Counted from the stretch's first letter, positions 1 through 10,922 are shown. The stretch is DNA of 64,000 nucleotides from Eucommia ulmoides (GCA_016647705.1 JAENRU010000483.1:682001-746000); one strand, 5' to 3'. The notes: generated by a model not told the origin, from the letters alone. Made by a program: numbers and translations.

Positions 1-286
1 TGACTTATTCGAAAGGGATTATTGAGGATGTTTTGGTAAAGGTGGACAAGTTCATCTTCCCGATGGACTTTTTCGTGTTAGAAATGGAGGAAGATAGGGA
101 GATTTCAATCATACTAGGAAGGTCTTTTCTTGCAACGGGAAAGGCTTTAATTGATGTGCATAATGGTAATTTGACATTGCGAGTGAACGATTATGAGGTA
201 AAGTTCAACATTTTCAAAACTATGAACTTTCCAGATGAATGTCCTAAATGCAATCGAGTAGATATTGTTGACCCTTTTGCAAGGGG
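1..286 (+). pseudogene. Gypsy protease fragment (C-terminal part)
   Basis: Reading frame 3 encodes a segment with the ILGRSFLATGKALIDV motif typical of the C-terminal part of the aspartic protease domain of Athila/Tat polyproteins. The catalytic Asp-Thr/Ser-Gly would lie upstream of the window. The frame continues to about residue 87 and then meets RT sequence in frame 2, so this is only the end of the protease joined to a much later part of pol. Confidence 0.65.
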
Positions 287-916
287 CTTGAGGTAGATCG
301 AGCTAAGATTGAAACAATTGAGAAGCTTCCACCTCCGATAAATGCGAAGAGAGTCTGAAGTTTCTTGGGACATGTCAGCTTCTACCGACACTTTATAAAA
401 GAATTTTTAAAGACGATGAAGCCATTATGTCACCTACTTAAGAAGGATGCCCCATTTGAATTCAGCGAAGCTTGCTTGAATGATTTTAATGCAATGAAGG
501 AGAAGTTGATCATAGCTCCTATAATAGTTGCTCCAGACTAGAATGAGCCATTTGAAATAATGTGCGATGCTAGTGACTGTGCGGATGGTGCGGTGTTAGG
601 CCAACGCAAGGAGAAGATCTTCTGATCTATTTATTATACGAGCAAGACATTGAACGATGCCTAAGAGAATTACACCACAACCAAAAAAGAGATGCTAGCG
701 GTTGTTTCTACTTGTGATAAGTTCCGATCGTATATAATTGGATTAAAAGTGATCGTCTATACAGATCATGTTGCTATTCGGTACTTATTCAGTAAGAAAG
801 ACGCCAAGCCGCGTCTAATTAGGTGGATTCTATTGTTTCAAGATTTCGATACTAAGATACGAGACAAGAAAGAGAGTGAAAATGTTATAGTGGATCATCT
901 GTCAAGGCTGGTTTAA
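287..916 (+). pseudogene. Gypsy RT tail and RNase H, with internal deletion
   Basis: Frame 2 starts directly at the connection region after the RT palm (LEVDRAKIE..., then SFLGHVSFYRHFIKEF at about 360-405) and runs into RNase H ([11 protein letters not shown] and VDHLSRL near 755-915). The fingers and palm with the YXDD catalytic motif are absent, so a large part of RT was deleted between the protease and this point. Several stop codons (for example near 540, 624 and 662) interrupt the frame. RNase H would degrade the RNA strand of the RNA:DNA hybrid during reverse transcription; here it cannot be made intact. Confidence 0.75.
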
Positions 917-1882
917 GAGGAAGTAAGTAATGAGTCGTGCATTACGGGGGTGTTCGTTGATGAACAGTTATTCAAAATTAACAATCCATTTCTGTGGTTT
1001 GCGGATATCATAAATTTTCTTGCCTGTAAAGTGTTACCACTAGATCTTACAAGTGCCCAAAGGAAGAATTTCTTATTCGATTCAAGACACTATATGTGGG
1101 ATGAGCCATTGCTATTTAAGAAGTATGCTAATCGGGTAATTTGGAGATGTGTTCTAGAGGAAGCGATGATGAAAATTCTTTATCACTGCCATTTATTACC
1201 TTTTGGCGGTCACTTTGGAGCGACTCGGACAACAGTAAAAGTGCTTCAGTCAAGTTTTTACTGGCCATCTTTGTTTAGAGATGCTTATACGTTTGTAAAA
1301 ACTTGTGATCGATGCCAAATGGTAGGAAACATTTCAAGCAGGCATGAATTGCCACTGACGTCTATTCTTAAACTAAAGCTTTTTGATGTATGGGGTATAG
1401 ATTTCATGGGGCCGTTTCCATCGTCATTCGATCAGGAGTATATTCTTCTGGGGGTGGATTACGTGTCTAAGTGGGTCGAAGCCATGGCAACACCAACCAA
1501 TGATGCCAAAGTGGTTTTAAATTTCCTTCAGCAAAACATCATGTCAAGGTTTGGGATACCTCAGGCCATAATTAGTGATTAGAGAACCCACTTTTGTAAC
1601 AAAATGTTGAATACTTTGTTGACAAAGTATGAGGTTTGGCATAAGGTGGAGCTACCGCACCATCCACAGACAAATAACCGAGTTGAAGTTTCAAACAGAG
1701 AGATCAAGCTTATTTTGGAGAAAACAGTTCATTCTAATCGTAAAGATTGGGCGATAAAGCTGGATGATGCATTGTGGGCTTATCACACAACATCCAAGAC
1801 ACCGATCGGCATGTTACCCAATCGGTTGGTGTTTGGAAAGGCGTGTCATTTCCCAATCGAGTTAGAGCACTATAGATTTTAG
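917..1882 (+). pseudogene. Gypsy integrase
   Basis: The frame contains the HHCC zinc-binding domain (GGHFGATRT... CDRCQ, about 1205-1320), the catalytic core beginning [10 protein letters not shown] (first Asp near 1400), the second Asp in IISD (about 1578) and the Glu-bearing [11 protein letters not shown] helix (about 1677). One in-frame TAG at 1580-1582, just after the second Asp, splits an otherwise continuous 310-codon frame. It fits the integrase of Athila/Tat elements, which inserts the cDNA into the genome. It is inactive because of the stop. Confidence 0.8.
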
Positions 1883-2400
1883 GTAATTAAGAAATTGAAC
1901 TTCAATTTAAAAGTTTCAGGAGAATAACGTCTCCTCCAACTCAATGAGATGGAGTAATTCCAAAATAAAGCTTATGAAAATGCCAAGCTTTACAAAGACA
2001 AAACGAAGAGGTGGCATGATAAGAAAATAGCCAGGAGGGAGTTCAGCCCGGGCCAACAAGTTTTGTTGTTCAATTCAAGGCTGAGGCTCTTTCTAGAAAA
2101 ATTAAAGTCCCGGTGGTCTGGCCTGTTCCGAATCAAGTAGGTATTTTCATTCGGCTCTGTCGAATTGGAAGGCGATGACGAATGAATTTTCCAAGTCAAT
2201 GGGGAGTAGATCAAACATTACTTCGGCAACAAAGAACGAGTTGTAGAGACTATCTTCCTCATTGACGGCTAAGATGGAATTCTCATAGTCCAGCTAGGAA
2301 CGTTAAATCAAGCACATTTTGATGTGAAACTAAGGGTATGGTATTTCCCGACTATTGTTATTATTACTTTTTGGAGGTTGTTACGGCCTCAGAACATGTT
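1883..2400 (+). pseudogene. Integrase C-terminus and end of pol
   Basis: After the TAG at 1880-1882 the sequence still reads, with stops and shifts, as the C-terminal arm of Gypsy integrase: [15 protein letters not shown] (about 1987-2030), [14 protein letters not shown] (about 2042-2085) and [11 protein letters not shown] (about 2105-2138). This marks the end of pol. No chromodomain is evident. The last 60 bases show nothing coding. Confidence 0.6.
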
Positions 2401-2533
2401 TGGATGTGAATTAAGAAGTATGGATACCTGAGGTTATTTTTTGTGCTTAAAATCGTTGAATTAGCAAAGTAGAAGCGTATGGCATGGAGTGTTGTTGTGA
2501 AAACATGATGAAATCAATAGAAACTAGTAGGGA

Positions 2534-2749
2534 GCTCACCGCTGCGATAGTGAAACCACTGCCGTTGCGGTGAAAATGATGGGAAGGCAGATAATTGATC
2601 AAAGGCTTCACCGCCGCAGCGGTGAAAATACGGGATGCCTCATTTTTGTCAAGGCGCTCCACCACCACAGCGGTAAAACTTCAGGATTGCATTTTTTTAA
2701 AAAGGCATTCCACCGCCGCAACGGTGATCCCATCGCCGCGGCGGTGAAG
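2534..2749. repeat. GC-rich palindrome array 1
   Basis: At least five imperfect copies of a motif close to CACCGCCGCNGCGGTGA lie here in AT-rich surroundings: about 2537-2554, 2560-2575, 2607-2627, 2659-2675, 2710-2728 and 2730-2748. Each is near self-complementary. The same motif forms arrays in all the Athila-family LTRs of the window, yet this array sits in the internal region between pol and the 3' ORF. Function unknown; structured RNA is possible. Confidence 0.75.
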
Positions 2750-3368
2750 CGTCAGTTTGAATTAAAAGGTCGTCGCTTCAAAACCACCGAACACCAACCT
2801 CAAAAAATTCCAAAACACTTTCAAATTTCTTCCTTCCAATTTGTTCCAATCTCAAATATTATCCTTCCACTTACAAAATTTAAGATTTTCACCAAATTTA
2901 TCCACCAAAAATCCGTTCTTCAAACAATTTTTAGATTCTAGGGTTTCAGGACCAAGAGGAGCAATTTTTTCCAATTTTGAGTTATTTGATCTGATTTATT
3001 GTACCAAATAAGTGTTCTTCACCTTATATTTCATGTTTATAATGAAAATATGGGATGATTTGCATCTACATTGAAAAATTAGTTGAATTTTGTTTATTTC
3101 CTAAACCCTAGGCCCCAAATTTTTGCGATTTTTATTTTTATTTTGGGGTTTTGGTTGATTTTTTGTGATGAACATCATTTCCATGGTTGGTCGTATTGAG
3201 TAGTCATCGATTGAATGCTACATTATTGAATGCGTGTTGAAATGGTTGTGATTGGTGTGTATGTATAGCTGTTGTGTCATGTTCTTGACTGTTCAGATTC
3301 GTTGGGTTTATTTGTTTTGTTCGATTATGATTTGGTTATCGTGTTTGTGAATGTGCTTGATAGGAAAA
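2750..3368 (+). other. Spacer between pol and 3' ORF
   Basis: About 620 bases without convincing coding sequence. The left part is A/C-rich (many CCAAAA and ACCACC runs), the rest T-rich. In Athila-type elements this spacer separates pol from the 3' ORF and acts as untranslated leader. I see no clear splice signals or promoter that I would defend. Confidence 0.5.
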
Positions 3369-4393
3369 ATGACGAAAAGAGCTACTTCAAAAAGGCCAAG
3401 GGGGGAAGGATCCGGATTCGTGAGCGACTACGATTCCTTACGGTTCGTTTCCAAACAGGTCGAGGAACATTTCAACCGCTTTGAGCTTTAGAGAACATGC
3501 ATTAAACAAAGGGGTTTCAGGCCATTGGACAGTGTTTCTGGCAAAATTCCAGGATGTCATACGCAGCCAAGGATGGGAGAAATTTTGTCAATCACCTCCC
3601 TTGGGCGAAGTGGTTTTGGTTAGAGAATTCTATGCCAATATCACCAAGGTTGTTGACAACTGGACAAGAGTTCATACTCGGCCAATCCTTTTTAGTCCTG
3701 AGCACTTTAATAAAGTCTTAGGATTAGCAGCCCCGGAGCGCAAGTGATGAGTTGTATGGGGGATATGAGCCGCAAATGGACATAGTGATACTGGCCCTAA
3801 CTCAGGGAGATATTGAATGGATGCACACAGCGCCGGGTCTAGCCACTTTCCCTGCTAAGTTCTTAGATCTAGTCCCTAAAATCTAGCACCATTTCATATG
3901 CGGCAGCCTACTCCCTACTTCTTATTTCTCTTATGTTTCAAAAGAACGGGCTATGACCCTGTATGCGATTCAGACGGGCAAGCCAACGAACATCGGTTTC
4001 TTGATCTAATCATTGATCCTGCATACCGTTCAGATGACAAAAGTCAGCCTTCTATTTCCATCGTTGCTGACAGACATTTTTAGGTGTGCCAAAGTGGTAA
4101 TCAATAGAGATAGTCCTTGCCCCCTTATATTAATCCCCTTGATATTGCAATTATTAACCAAATATAGAAGGGCGGAGCCTAAGGCTTGGCAAAGCCAGTA
4201 CCGGGGGAAGACGAGGGCGGACAAGCAGAAGAGGAGGCAAGGCCATCTCAGGCCCCAGTTCCTGAAGCACCTAACCGCTCCTCGGATTTGGTGGAGCGTA
4301 CCTATCGAGAGGTCCAACGGATTTTCCTGGACCAATACAATCTGCAATGAAATAACCGACATCCGGATCTTCCTAAACCAGTATACTCAATAG
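3369..4393 (+). pseudogene. Retrotransposon-associated 3' ORF (plant transposon protein domain)
   Basis: A decayed reading frame starts at ATG 3369 (MTKRATSKRP...), shifts near 3480 to frame 1 (GWEKFCQSPPLGEVVLVREFYAN; 3481-3747) and later to frame 2 (HHFICGSLLPTSYFSYVSKE at 3887-3946, then LLFPSLLTDIFRCA near 4045). The combination GWE.FC, VREFYAN and FI..SL.PTSH.S.VS is what I associate with the 'putative plant transposon protein' domain found in 3' ORFs of Athila-like elements. The function of that protein is unknown. At least two frameshifts and several stops make this copy a pseudogene. Confidence 0.6.
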
Positions 4394-4685
4394 TAAGATC
4401 AAGTTCAATAGCTGATTTGCAAGCACATTGGTATCGACATGAATCCCACATCAATTGCAGCCGCTACCATTCCCTTTCCATCGAAATGGTAATTGTGATG
4501 ACATTCCTCCTAGTGGATGGTAGGGGGTGAAACTTTTACATCTTACCTCCTAGGTATATGTCCACCTAGTTTTTCTTTTCATTGTTATATCATGTTATTG
4601 GGTTCGCTACTTATATAGTGAGGACACTACCTCGTTTGAGTTTGGGGTGGGGGGGATGTACATTATACGATGAAGGATTTCGATC
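4394..4685. other. 3' untranslated tail and junction hairpin
   Basis: Non-coding tail of the Athila-type element, with a G-rich run at 4644-4656. At the junction with the inverted LTR lies a perfect 7-bp stem (gaaggat/atccttc) with a TTCG loop at 4672-4689. The hairpin may be chance or may mark the breakpoint. Confidence 0.45.
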
Positions 4686-6224
4686 CTTCGCGTATTGACT
4701 ACTCGCAAGTGTATGAGGTCAAAGTTTTAATATAGTATGATCGTTAAGATCGGGTATCGTATCCACAAGGATTGATGTTCGTTACTATCGAGTACTGCGT
4801 TTTTCATGACCTAACTTTATCTGGGCTCAAAACAAATGTATAAAATTATTATTAACTAAACTAATTAACTAAATTATCTTATACAAATATAATGAGATGT
4901 TTTAGGGGAAATAATTGTCTAGGGATTAATATGGTTTACAAATATGTGTTCGATCTCGATTGACTTACGTTTACAGTGTTCGACCTATTTGACAATCTCG
5001 GTATCTAAAACTCCCTCGCCACCTCTTCGGAGTGTAAGACGAGGGATATAATGTGACTTCATGTTAATGAATAAGTACACCTCAATGTCTTGAAGACCCT
5101 AGGTCACGTGAGTCTCGCCTCAACATCATCGATTGCACACAATCCAACTCCCGACTAGGTCATTAGATCGTCGTGTTGTGTTTACCCTATCGACAATCTC
5201 AGTTCTAAAACTCCACCGCCACCTCTCCCGAGTGTAAGACAAGGAAATACGTGACTTCGGGTCAACGGAGAAGTCTCTCTCAACGTCTTAACGACCCTAA
5301 GTCACGTGAGTCTCGCCCCAACGTCATCGATTAGCGTTATATTTGTCTTAGTCCGAATCTGGGGTTTGTCAAACCCCATATTCTTGATATATTTATCTAA
5401 GCATAATAAATATAACAATACTATAAACACAATCAAACTTCAAAGAACAAATATAAACGCAACATTGAAATCATACGAAACACATATTTATAAATATATT
5501 GTTAATCCCTATATAATCCACATTTAGCTTATGGCCATAGCCGTATTTACATGAAAGAACGAGCTAAACATGCTCACAAAAATCCTAAGTTAAAGAAATA
5601 AGAGAAGAAATCGAAGAACTTAGCCTCGTCCGAAGATTTGTCGCTGAAAACGTTCAACGATCGTTTTGCCATCTTCTTCCACCTCTGGATGTGAGCTCCT
5701 CCTCTAAAACTCCTCTACCTACCTTTAGATATATTCTAAAGGTGGTAGCATGCCAAGAGAGGCCGAAAATGAGGGAGGAGAAGAGCTTAAATAGGGAAAA
5801 TATCTAAAAAATATCTTAAGTTTGTGCAGAGGCCACTCTCGCAGCGGTGGGATTTAGCGCTGCGGCAGTGGGTATGTCGGTTGGTTGATTATCGCAGCGG
5901 TGAAGATAGCGGTGGATTCAGGACCATCCTACCGTTTCACCACCTAGGCGGTGATCCTCCAGCAGAATAGGCCATTCTATGCATTTTCACCACCGCGACA
6001 GTGGGCTTCTTTCAGAATCCTGCCTCCGAGCTCATTTTTCCACCGTTCTTCGATTGTTCTTGGTTCGATCTCATTGTTTTTGCTCCAGTTTCATACATTT
6101 TTGCCCTACACAACTGATTTATACAAAATAATAAAAACTAATTAAAACGTAATCAAATATTATAAAAACTACTCTAAAACTAACAAAACCGATTTGAAAA
6201 TATGTAGGTAGATGACACCTGTCA
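4686..6224 (-). mobile_element. LTR-A, Athila-type LTR, inverted
   Basis: Read on the minus strand this begins TGACAGGTGTCATCTACCTA at 6224 and runs to about 4686, where the conserved LTR 3' block (cttgcgag...acgcg) ends without the usual CCA. It is homologous to LTR-B, C, D and E. It has the same order of blocks: AT-rich start, GC-palindrome array, repeats of AGATATTTT, a 'gagga...cgaag' block, a conserved block with ACTCGGGAGAGGTGG-like sequence, then the 3' end. It shares with LTR-B an internal tandem duplication (about 5000-5340) absent from C, D and E. About 1540 bp. Confidence 0.8.
5833..6013. repeat. GC-rich palindrome array 2 (LTR-A)
   Basis: Degenerate copies of CACCGCCGCNGCGGTG: tcgcagcggtgg, gcgctgcggcagtg, tcgcagcggtgaag, caccacctaggcggtgat and caccaccgcgacagtgg. 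Some copies have CCTAGG in place of the CGCGG core. Confidence 0.7.
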
Positions 6225-6311
6225 TACATCTAGTTTTGTTTTGTTATAGAAAGTTGATAAGGATGAGACAAATGTTTTGTTTTGTTATTGTATTAAAATA
6301 GAAATGTTTAG
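6225..6311. other. Spacer of the LTR inverted repeat
   Basis: The only sequence between the two opposed LTR starts. It holds a direct repeat, gttttgttttgttat, at about 6233-6247 and 6271-6285. No coding or regulatory signal seen. Confidence 0.6.
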
Positions 6312-6531
6312 TGATAGGTGTGATCTACCTACATATTTCCAAATCGAATTAAATTAGTTTTCATGTGTTTATATAGTATTTTATTACATTTTAATTAATT
6401 TTCATACTTTTGTATAAATCAGGTGTGTGGGGCAAAAAGATAGAAAACTGGAGCAAAAACAATGAGATTGAACCAAAAGTGGTCAAAGAACGGTAGCAAA
6501 AACAATCTCGGAGGCAAAATTATGAAACAAG

Positions 6532-6779
6532 CCCACCGCCGCGACGTCCAGACCATCGTCGCGGTGGTGAGAATGCTAAGAAAAGAACAAATATTACTGA
6601 TGGACCATCGCCTAGGTAGAGAATTCCACCATCTAGGTGGAAATCTAGCAAAGAAAACAAAAATGGGCTACTGACAGCCTACCGCCTAGGCAGAAATCCA
6701 GCAAAAGTTCTTCCTAAGCCACTGCTTTCTTCATCACCGCGGCGGTCAACAATTGACCTAACCTCCTCCTAGGCGGAAG
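6532..6779. repeat. GC-rich palindrome array 3 (LTR-B)
   Basis: Copies include cccaccgccgcgacg (6532), atcgtcgcggtggtga (6555), accatcgcctaggtag (6604), ccaccatctaggtgg (6627), ctaccgcctaggcag (6679), tcaccgcggcggtca (6733) and cctcctaggcgg (6764). Two core types alternate, CGCGG and CCTAGG. Confidence 0.7.
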
Positions 6780-7304
6780 CCCTCTGCACAGCCTTGATAT
6801 TTATTTAGATATTTTAAGATATTTTGCCTATATATATCCCCTCTCCTCCCCCTTCTCCGGTCTCTCTTGCATTTTTAATCTCCTTAGAATATATATAAGG
6901 GTAGGTTTAGGAGTTTTAGAGGTGGAATTCACATCCTGAAGTGGAGAAGACGACAAATCGATCGTTGAGCGTTCTTAGCGGTTTATCTTCGGACGAGGCT
7001 AAGTTCTTCGATTGTTTTTCCTTATTTCTTTATCTTAGGATCATGTGAGAATGTTTAGCACATTATTTCATTGTAAATACGGCTATGGCCATAGCTAAAC
7101 ATAGATTGTAGTAGGGATTAGCGATAATATTATTAAATATATTGTTTGGATGATTTCGGTGTTGTGTTTATGTTTGTTCTTTGTAGTTTGATTGTGTTTA
7201 TCTTATTGTTTGTTTATCATGCTTAGTTATATACATGGAGAATACAGAATTTTGACAAATCCTGGATTCAGATTAGGATAAACAAACGCCATGATTCTAT
7301 AACC

Positions 7305-7703
7305 CGGTCAGGGTTTGGATTGTGGACAATCGATGACATTGGGGTAAAACTCATGCAACCTAAGGTCGTTAAGACATTGAGAGGGACTTCTTCGTTGGCT
7401 CAAAATTGTGTTATATCCCCCATCTTACACTTGGGAGAGGTGGCGAGGGAGTTTTAGAACGGAGATTGTCGATAGGGTAAATACAACGCATGATCCAATG
7501 ACCTGGTCGGGAGTTGGATTGTGTACAATTGATGATGCTGGGCGAAACTCATGTGACCTAGGGTCATTAAGACATTGATGGGGACCTTTTTATTGACTCG
7601 AAGTCATGTATTCCCCAATATTACACTCGAGAGAGGTGGCGGTAGAGTTTACGTACCGAGATTGTCAAATAGGTCGAACACCGTAAATATGAGTAAATCG
7701 AGA
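7305..7703 (+). repeat. 199-bp tandem duplication within LTR-B
   Basis: Two diverged copies in a row: ggtcagggtttggattgtgg (7306) recurs as ggtcgggagttggattgtgt (7505). Each is followed by the gatgac...ctcatg...gacctaggg, acattgag.gg, ttacactcg.gagaggtgg and gagattgtc blocks. LTR-A carries the same duplication, while LTR-C, D and E have a single copy, so the duplication is a derived mark shared by A and B. Confidence 0.75.
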
Positions 7704-7988
7704 TCGAACACGTATTTGTAAACACGTTAATCCCTAGGCAATTATTTCCCCTAAAACATATTATTATATTAGTGTAGTTAATTTAGGTTATATTAGTATT
7801 AGTTTAATTAATTAAATACATTTGTTTTTCGCCTAGATAAAGTTAGGTCACGACAAACGCGATATTCGATATTAACGATACCAATCCCTGTGGATACGAT
7901 AACCCGATATTTTACGATCACACTATACTAAAACTTATACCTCATATACTTGCGAGTGTAAGTAGCGGCGTATTTCGCGCCCTTACCA

Positions 7989-9471
7989 TTTAGTTTTTGT
8001 AAACAATGTTTTATGTATGTAAAATTTTATGGTACGTAGACTTTATTTCATAGTTAAATATTATGTTTAATTTTTGTTTATGCATGAGTAATGTTTAGTT
8101 TAGTGTATATATGTTAGTGTTTAGATTTAGTATAGATATGTTAATGAAAGAAGTTGTATGTGCATGTTCAGTTGTTGAGTTCGTCTGGGCCATTTCCCGA
8201 TGATGAAAATTATCCCCTAACTGTATATCAAGGTCGGGGGTGATACTAGTCATGTGTGTTTTGTGTGCTTAGCATGTCAATTAGGCAAAAATCATTTTGA
8301 TCCTAAAATCGCACGATCGCATGGACTCAGTGTATAATTATTTGAACAATTTAACGCCGATTATTCAGTAATAAGTTCATGACAGAAATGAGAAATTTAG
8401 AACTTGATTTGGGGTAGACTTGAGGCAACATCCTAGGTAAGGTAATTCCGAAAGTGTGATTTAGGCCTCCAATTTTTTTGCTTGAACCTTTGTAGCTAAT
8501 TTGAAAAATTCTATCCCTCGTTACCCTGTCGAACCAGATAATCTTTTCAATTCTGAACACGTTTTAATACTCTGTCTAATTAAATTTTTCCAAACCATTG
8601 TCGCTAAGCCTAAGATTCGAATTGAGTGAAATCAAGTTAGCATTAGTTTATGCTACTTGAAGTGAGCGGTCGGGTTTCTGACGATATTTTATTGGTTCAC
8701 ATTAGTGTATTCGCTTGTCATTCTTTTAATTCTTTTTGCACGCCCCTAAAATTATACAAATTCAAATAAGTTTGGGCGTGTGCTATGTTTTAAAAAATAA
8801 ATAAATAAATAAATAAATAAAAAACGCTATGTGAATACAGTTTTTTATTTTTCTTTCGACAAGGGAATACCAAGTTCTTAAATTCTTGTTCAGGGTTGTG
8901 TTTTAAATGTGTAGGGTTACGAAAGAATTTTAGCGACAAGTGTGTATGCCTCGGGTATCGTGAATTATAACGATTTTCTGTTTTCTATTCCTGTGATACC
9001 CTTGGTTGTCCTCCAAAGCCAAACCAAGCCCTATTTATCTCTGTGAATGTTCGAAACTACATTAGTAGATAGTCGAGCCCAGTCAAGCATATGGTTCTCT
9101 TGAATCCTTTAAGGTTTAAGTCATGAACTTAGTTATTGAAAAATCCAATCCTGTGTTTGGATAGTTATGTACTTGAGTTCTCTCACACACACATTTAAAA
9201 TGGATCTAGAATGGTTTTAACTGATATTGGGTGTTGAAATTCTAGAACACCACCTGGTGTGTGTTATTCCTGAACTTGATCTAATCAGGGGCTGTTGAGG
9301 GAAGAACCACTTGATTTCTTCGATTGAACTTGGAACTTGCATATGTTTACTTCTTGTTTGTTAATGTTTATTCAATTTTAGATTAGTGGTTAGTTAACTA
9401 GTATAGTTAGTTTAATTTAGTGTTAGGGTGTTTTGCTCGAGAACTAGCAAAATTCTAAATTCGGGGGTATT
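7989..9471 (+). mobile_element. Internal remnant between LTR-B and LTR-C, no coding region
   Basis: About 1.5 kb of untranslated 3' internal sequence of the Athila family, ending in a purine-rich tract (tcgggggtatt, 9461-9471) directly before LTR-C. The part from about 8150 (tcagttgttgagttcgtctg..., ccgatgatgaaaattatccc) is homologous to the 3' internal part of the minus-strand element at 39173-39420. gag, pol and the primer-binding site are missing. A (taaa)n stretch is at 8790-8822. Together LTR-B, this piece and LTR-C look like one deleted element. Confidence 0.6.
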
Positions 9472-10922
9472 TGATAGGTTGAAACAACCTATCCAATTTT
9501 AAGACAAATTTAGTAGTTTTCGAGTGTTTTATTTATATTTAATTGAGTTTTAGTATGTTTTTTTATATAAATCTAGCGTAGGAACGTGAACGAGCAAAAC
9601 AGTGGGAAAACGGGGAAGAAACAATGAAAGAATACAAGGTTTCAAGACAACAAACCCACCGCCGCGGCGATCAGGTGAATGCCGGGGAGGTAAGAATTGT
9701 AGAGAAGGCTAAAAAGTGCAGAAGTCCTACTGTCGTAGCGGTCAGGCCAACATCGCGGCGGTGAAAATACAGAGAATCCACGGACTGTTTCACCGCCGCA
9801 GTGGTGAAAGTTCAGAGAGTTTAGTGCTTAGCCCACCGCCGCAGCGATGAGCCTACCGACACACCCACCGCCGTGGTGGTCACTCTGCAACAGTAAAAAG
9901 ATATTTTCTAGATATTTTGTGCCTTGTATTTAATGCCTTGGTTCCTCCCATTTGAAGAAGACGTTCATAATATAGTTTCTAACTTTAGACACTTGATCAA
10001 AAGCCATTTTTGAGAGCTCAAGGAGGAGATTCATCATTCGGAGAAGACGAAGCAATTTCGGACCGATCAAAGCAACAGTGGACTATTCCACTCTAAGATT
10101 TGATCAATCTTCCTTTGTTTTTATCTTTGTAATTAACTTTTCACATCTAATGATAATGAATCCATCTTGTTTTAATGTTTATATGGTTGAGATCATGGTA
10201 GATTAGATAAATAGTATTTAGGGGTTCTTGTAACTCATGTAACCACTTGTTTGATTGAATATATGTTACTTTAACGGTTGTTTGTTTAAATCTGATTGTG
10301 TTTACCATTTTATTACAATCTTTATATGCTTGTTATAGTATTAGGGTTGATTTTGAAAATACGGAGTTTGACACTCAGGAGAAGTAACCCTAGATTCGGA
10401 CTAGGGTTGAACACATAATGACGCTCTAACAACCCGGGAGGGTATTAGATAGTGTGAAATCCATGAGGTTGGGTCAAGACTCATGTGACAGAGTATCGTT
10501 AAGACGTTGAGGAGGACTTCTTCGTTGACACGAAGTCGCATATTCACTCATCTTACACTCGGGAGAGGTCGTGAGTGAGTTTTAGGTACCGAGATTGTCG
10601 GATAGGATCAACACTGTTGTTGTTAACTAAACGAAGTCAAATAATTATTACATGAATGAAATCAATCCTTAGGTAATCAACTTAATTAGGATTAACCTAC
10701 TAATTGTTAGTTAAACTTAGTTTTTAATTAAACTTCACACAATTTTTGAAACGTCGGGATAATATAAGACTATGCAAATTACGGTATTCAATTAATCAAC
10801 ACGTATCCCTGTGGAACGATATCTGACCATAAGGTCCACTATATTAAAACTTGACCTCGTGTACTTGCGAGTAAAAAAAAAATATAAATGTGTGAGTAGA
10901 AAAAGTCGCGTTCAATGAACCA
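9472..10922 (+). mobile_element. LTR-C, Athila-type LTR
   Basis: Starts TGATAGGTTGAAACAACC directly after a purine tract and ends ...gttcaatgaacCA. The conserved block order is present with palindrome array 4 and a single copy of the block duplicated in A and B. The 3' end has degenerated (an A-rich stretch at 10873-10885 instead of the usual gcgagtgtaagtagcg). It is the 3' LTR expected after the purine tract. The sequence after it belongs to a Tat-type LTR, suggesting insertion there; no target duplication could be found. Confidence 0.75.
9656..9882. repeat. GC-rich palindrome array 4 (LTR-C)
   Basis: About seven copies: cccaccgccgcggcgatca (9656), ctactgtcgtagcggtcag (9727), aacatcgcggcggtgaa (9749), tcaccgccgcagtggtgaa (9790), cccaccgccgcagcgatga (9832) and cccaccgccgtggtggtca (9863). 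These are the least decayed copies of the motif in the window. Confidence 0.75.

Larger units (their letters stand above)
1..4685 (+). mobile_element. Athila-type Ty3/Gypsy element, 3' half, decayed
   Basis: The order protease, RT tail, RNase H, integrase, then a long spacer and an extra 3' ORF is that of Athila-type Ty3/Gypsy retrotransposons. The left end is cut by the window. Most of the RT is missing and frames are broken by many stops and shifts, so the copy is dead. The tail carries a G-rich run (4644-4656) of a kind common downstream of the last ORF in these elements. No 3' LTR in plus orientation follows; instead an LTR of the related family in minus orientation (4686-6224) abuts it, so the 3' end was lost or rearranged. 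The family assignment rests on domain order and motifs recognised by eye. Confidence 0.75.
4686..7988. repeat. Giant inverted repeat of two LTRs, 87-bp centre
   Basis: LTR-A (minus) and LTR-B (plus) lie 5' end to 5' end, separated only by 6225-6311. Matching landmarks occur in mirror order: gatttgaaaatatgtaggtaga (6191-6212) against tctacctacatatttccaaatc (6324-6345), the palindrome arrays (5833-6013 and 6532-6779), the 'gacgaggctaagttcttcga' block near 5620 and 6980, and the 'ggccatag' block near 5530 and 7085. A transcript through the centre could fold into a hairpin with arms of about 1.5 kb. Arms have diverged visibly. Confidence 0.8.
6312..7988 (+). mobile_element. LTR-B, Athila-type LTR
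   Basis: Begins TGATAGGTGTGATCTACC and ends CGCGCCCTTACCA, so TG...CA termini are present. It holds palindrome array 3 and a TATATATA stretch (6830-6838) that could be its TATA box. It contains a tandem duplication not found in LTR-C, D or E. Directly after the end, where other family members have a tRNA-Asp-type primer-binding site, the sequence is tttagtttttgtaaac: the site is missing, so the internal region was deleted from this point. Confidence 0.8.

Noticed and set aside
2570..2941. 123-codon frame with His/Arg-rich repeats
   Set aside because: It is produced by the GC-palindrome array being read through; no family similarity.
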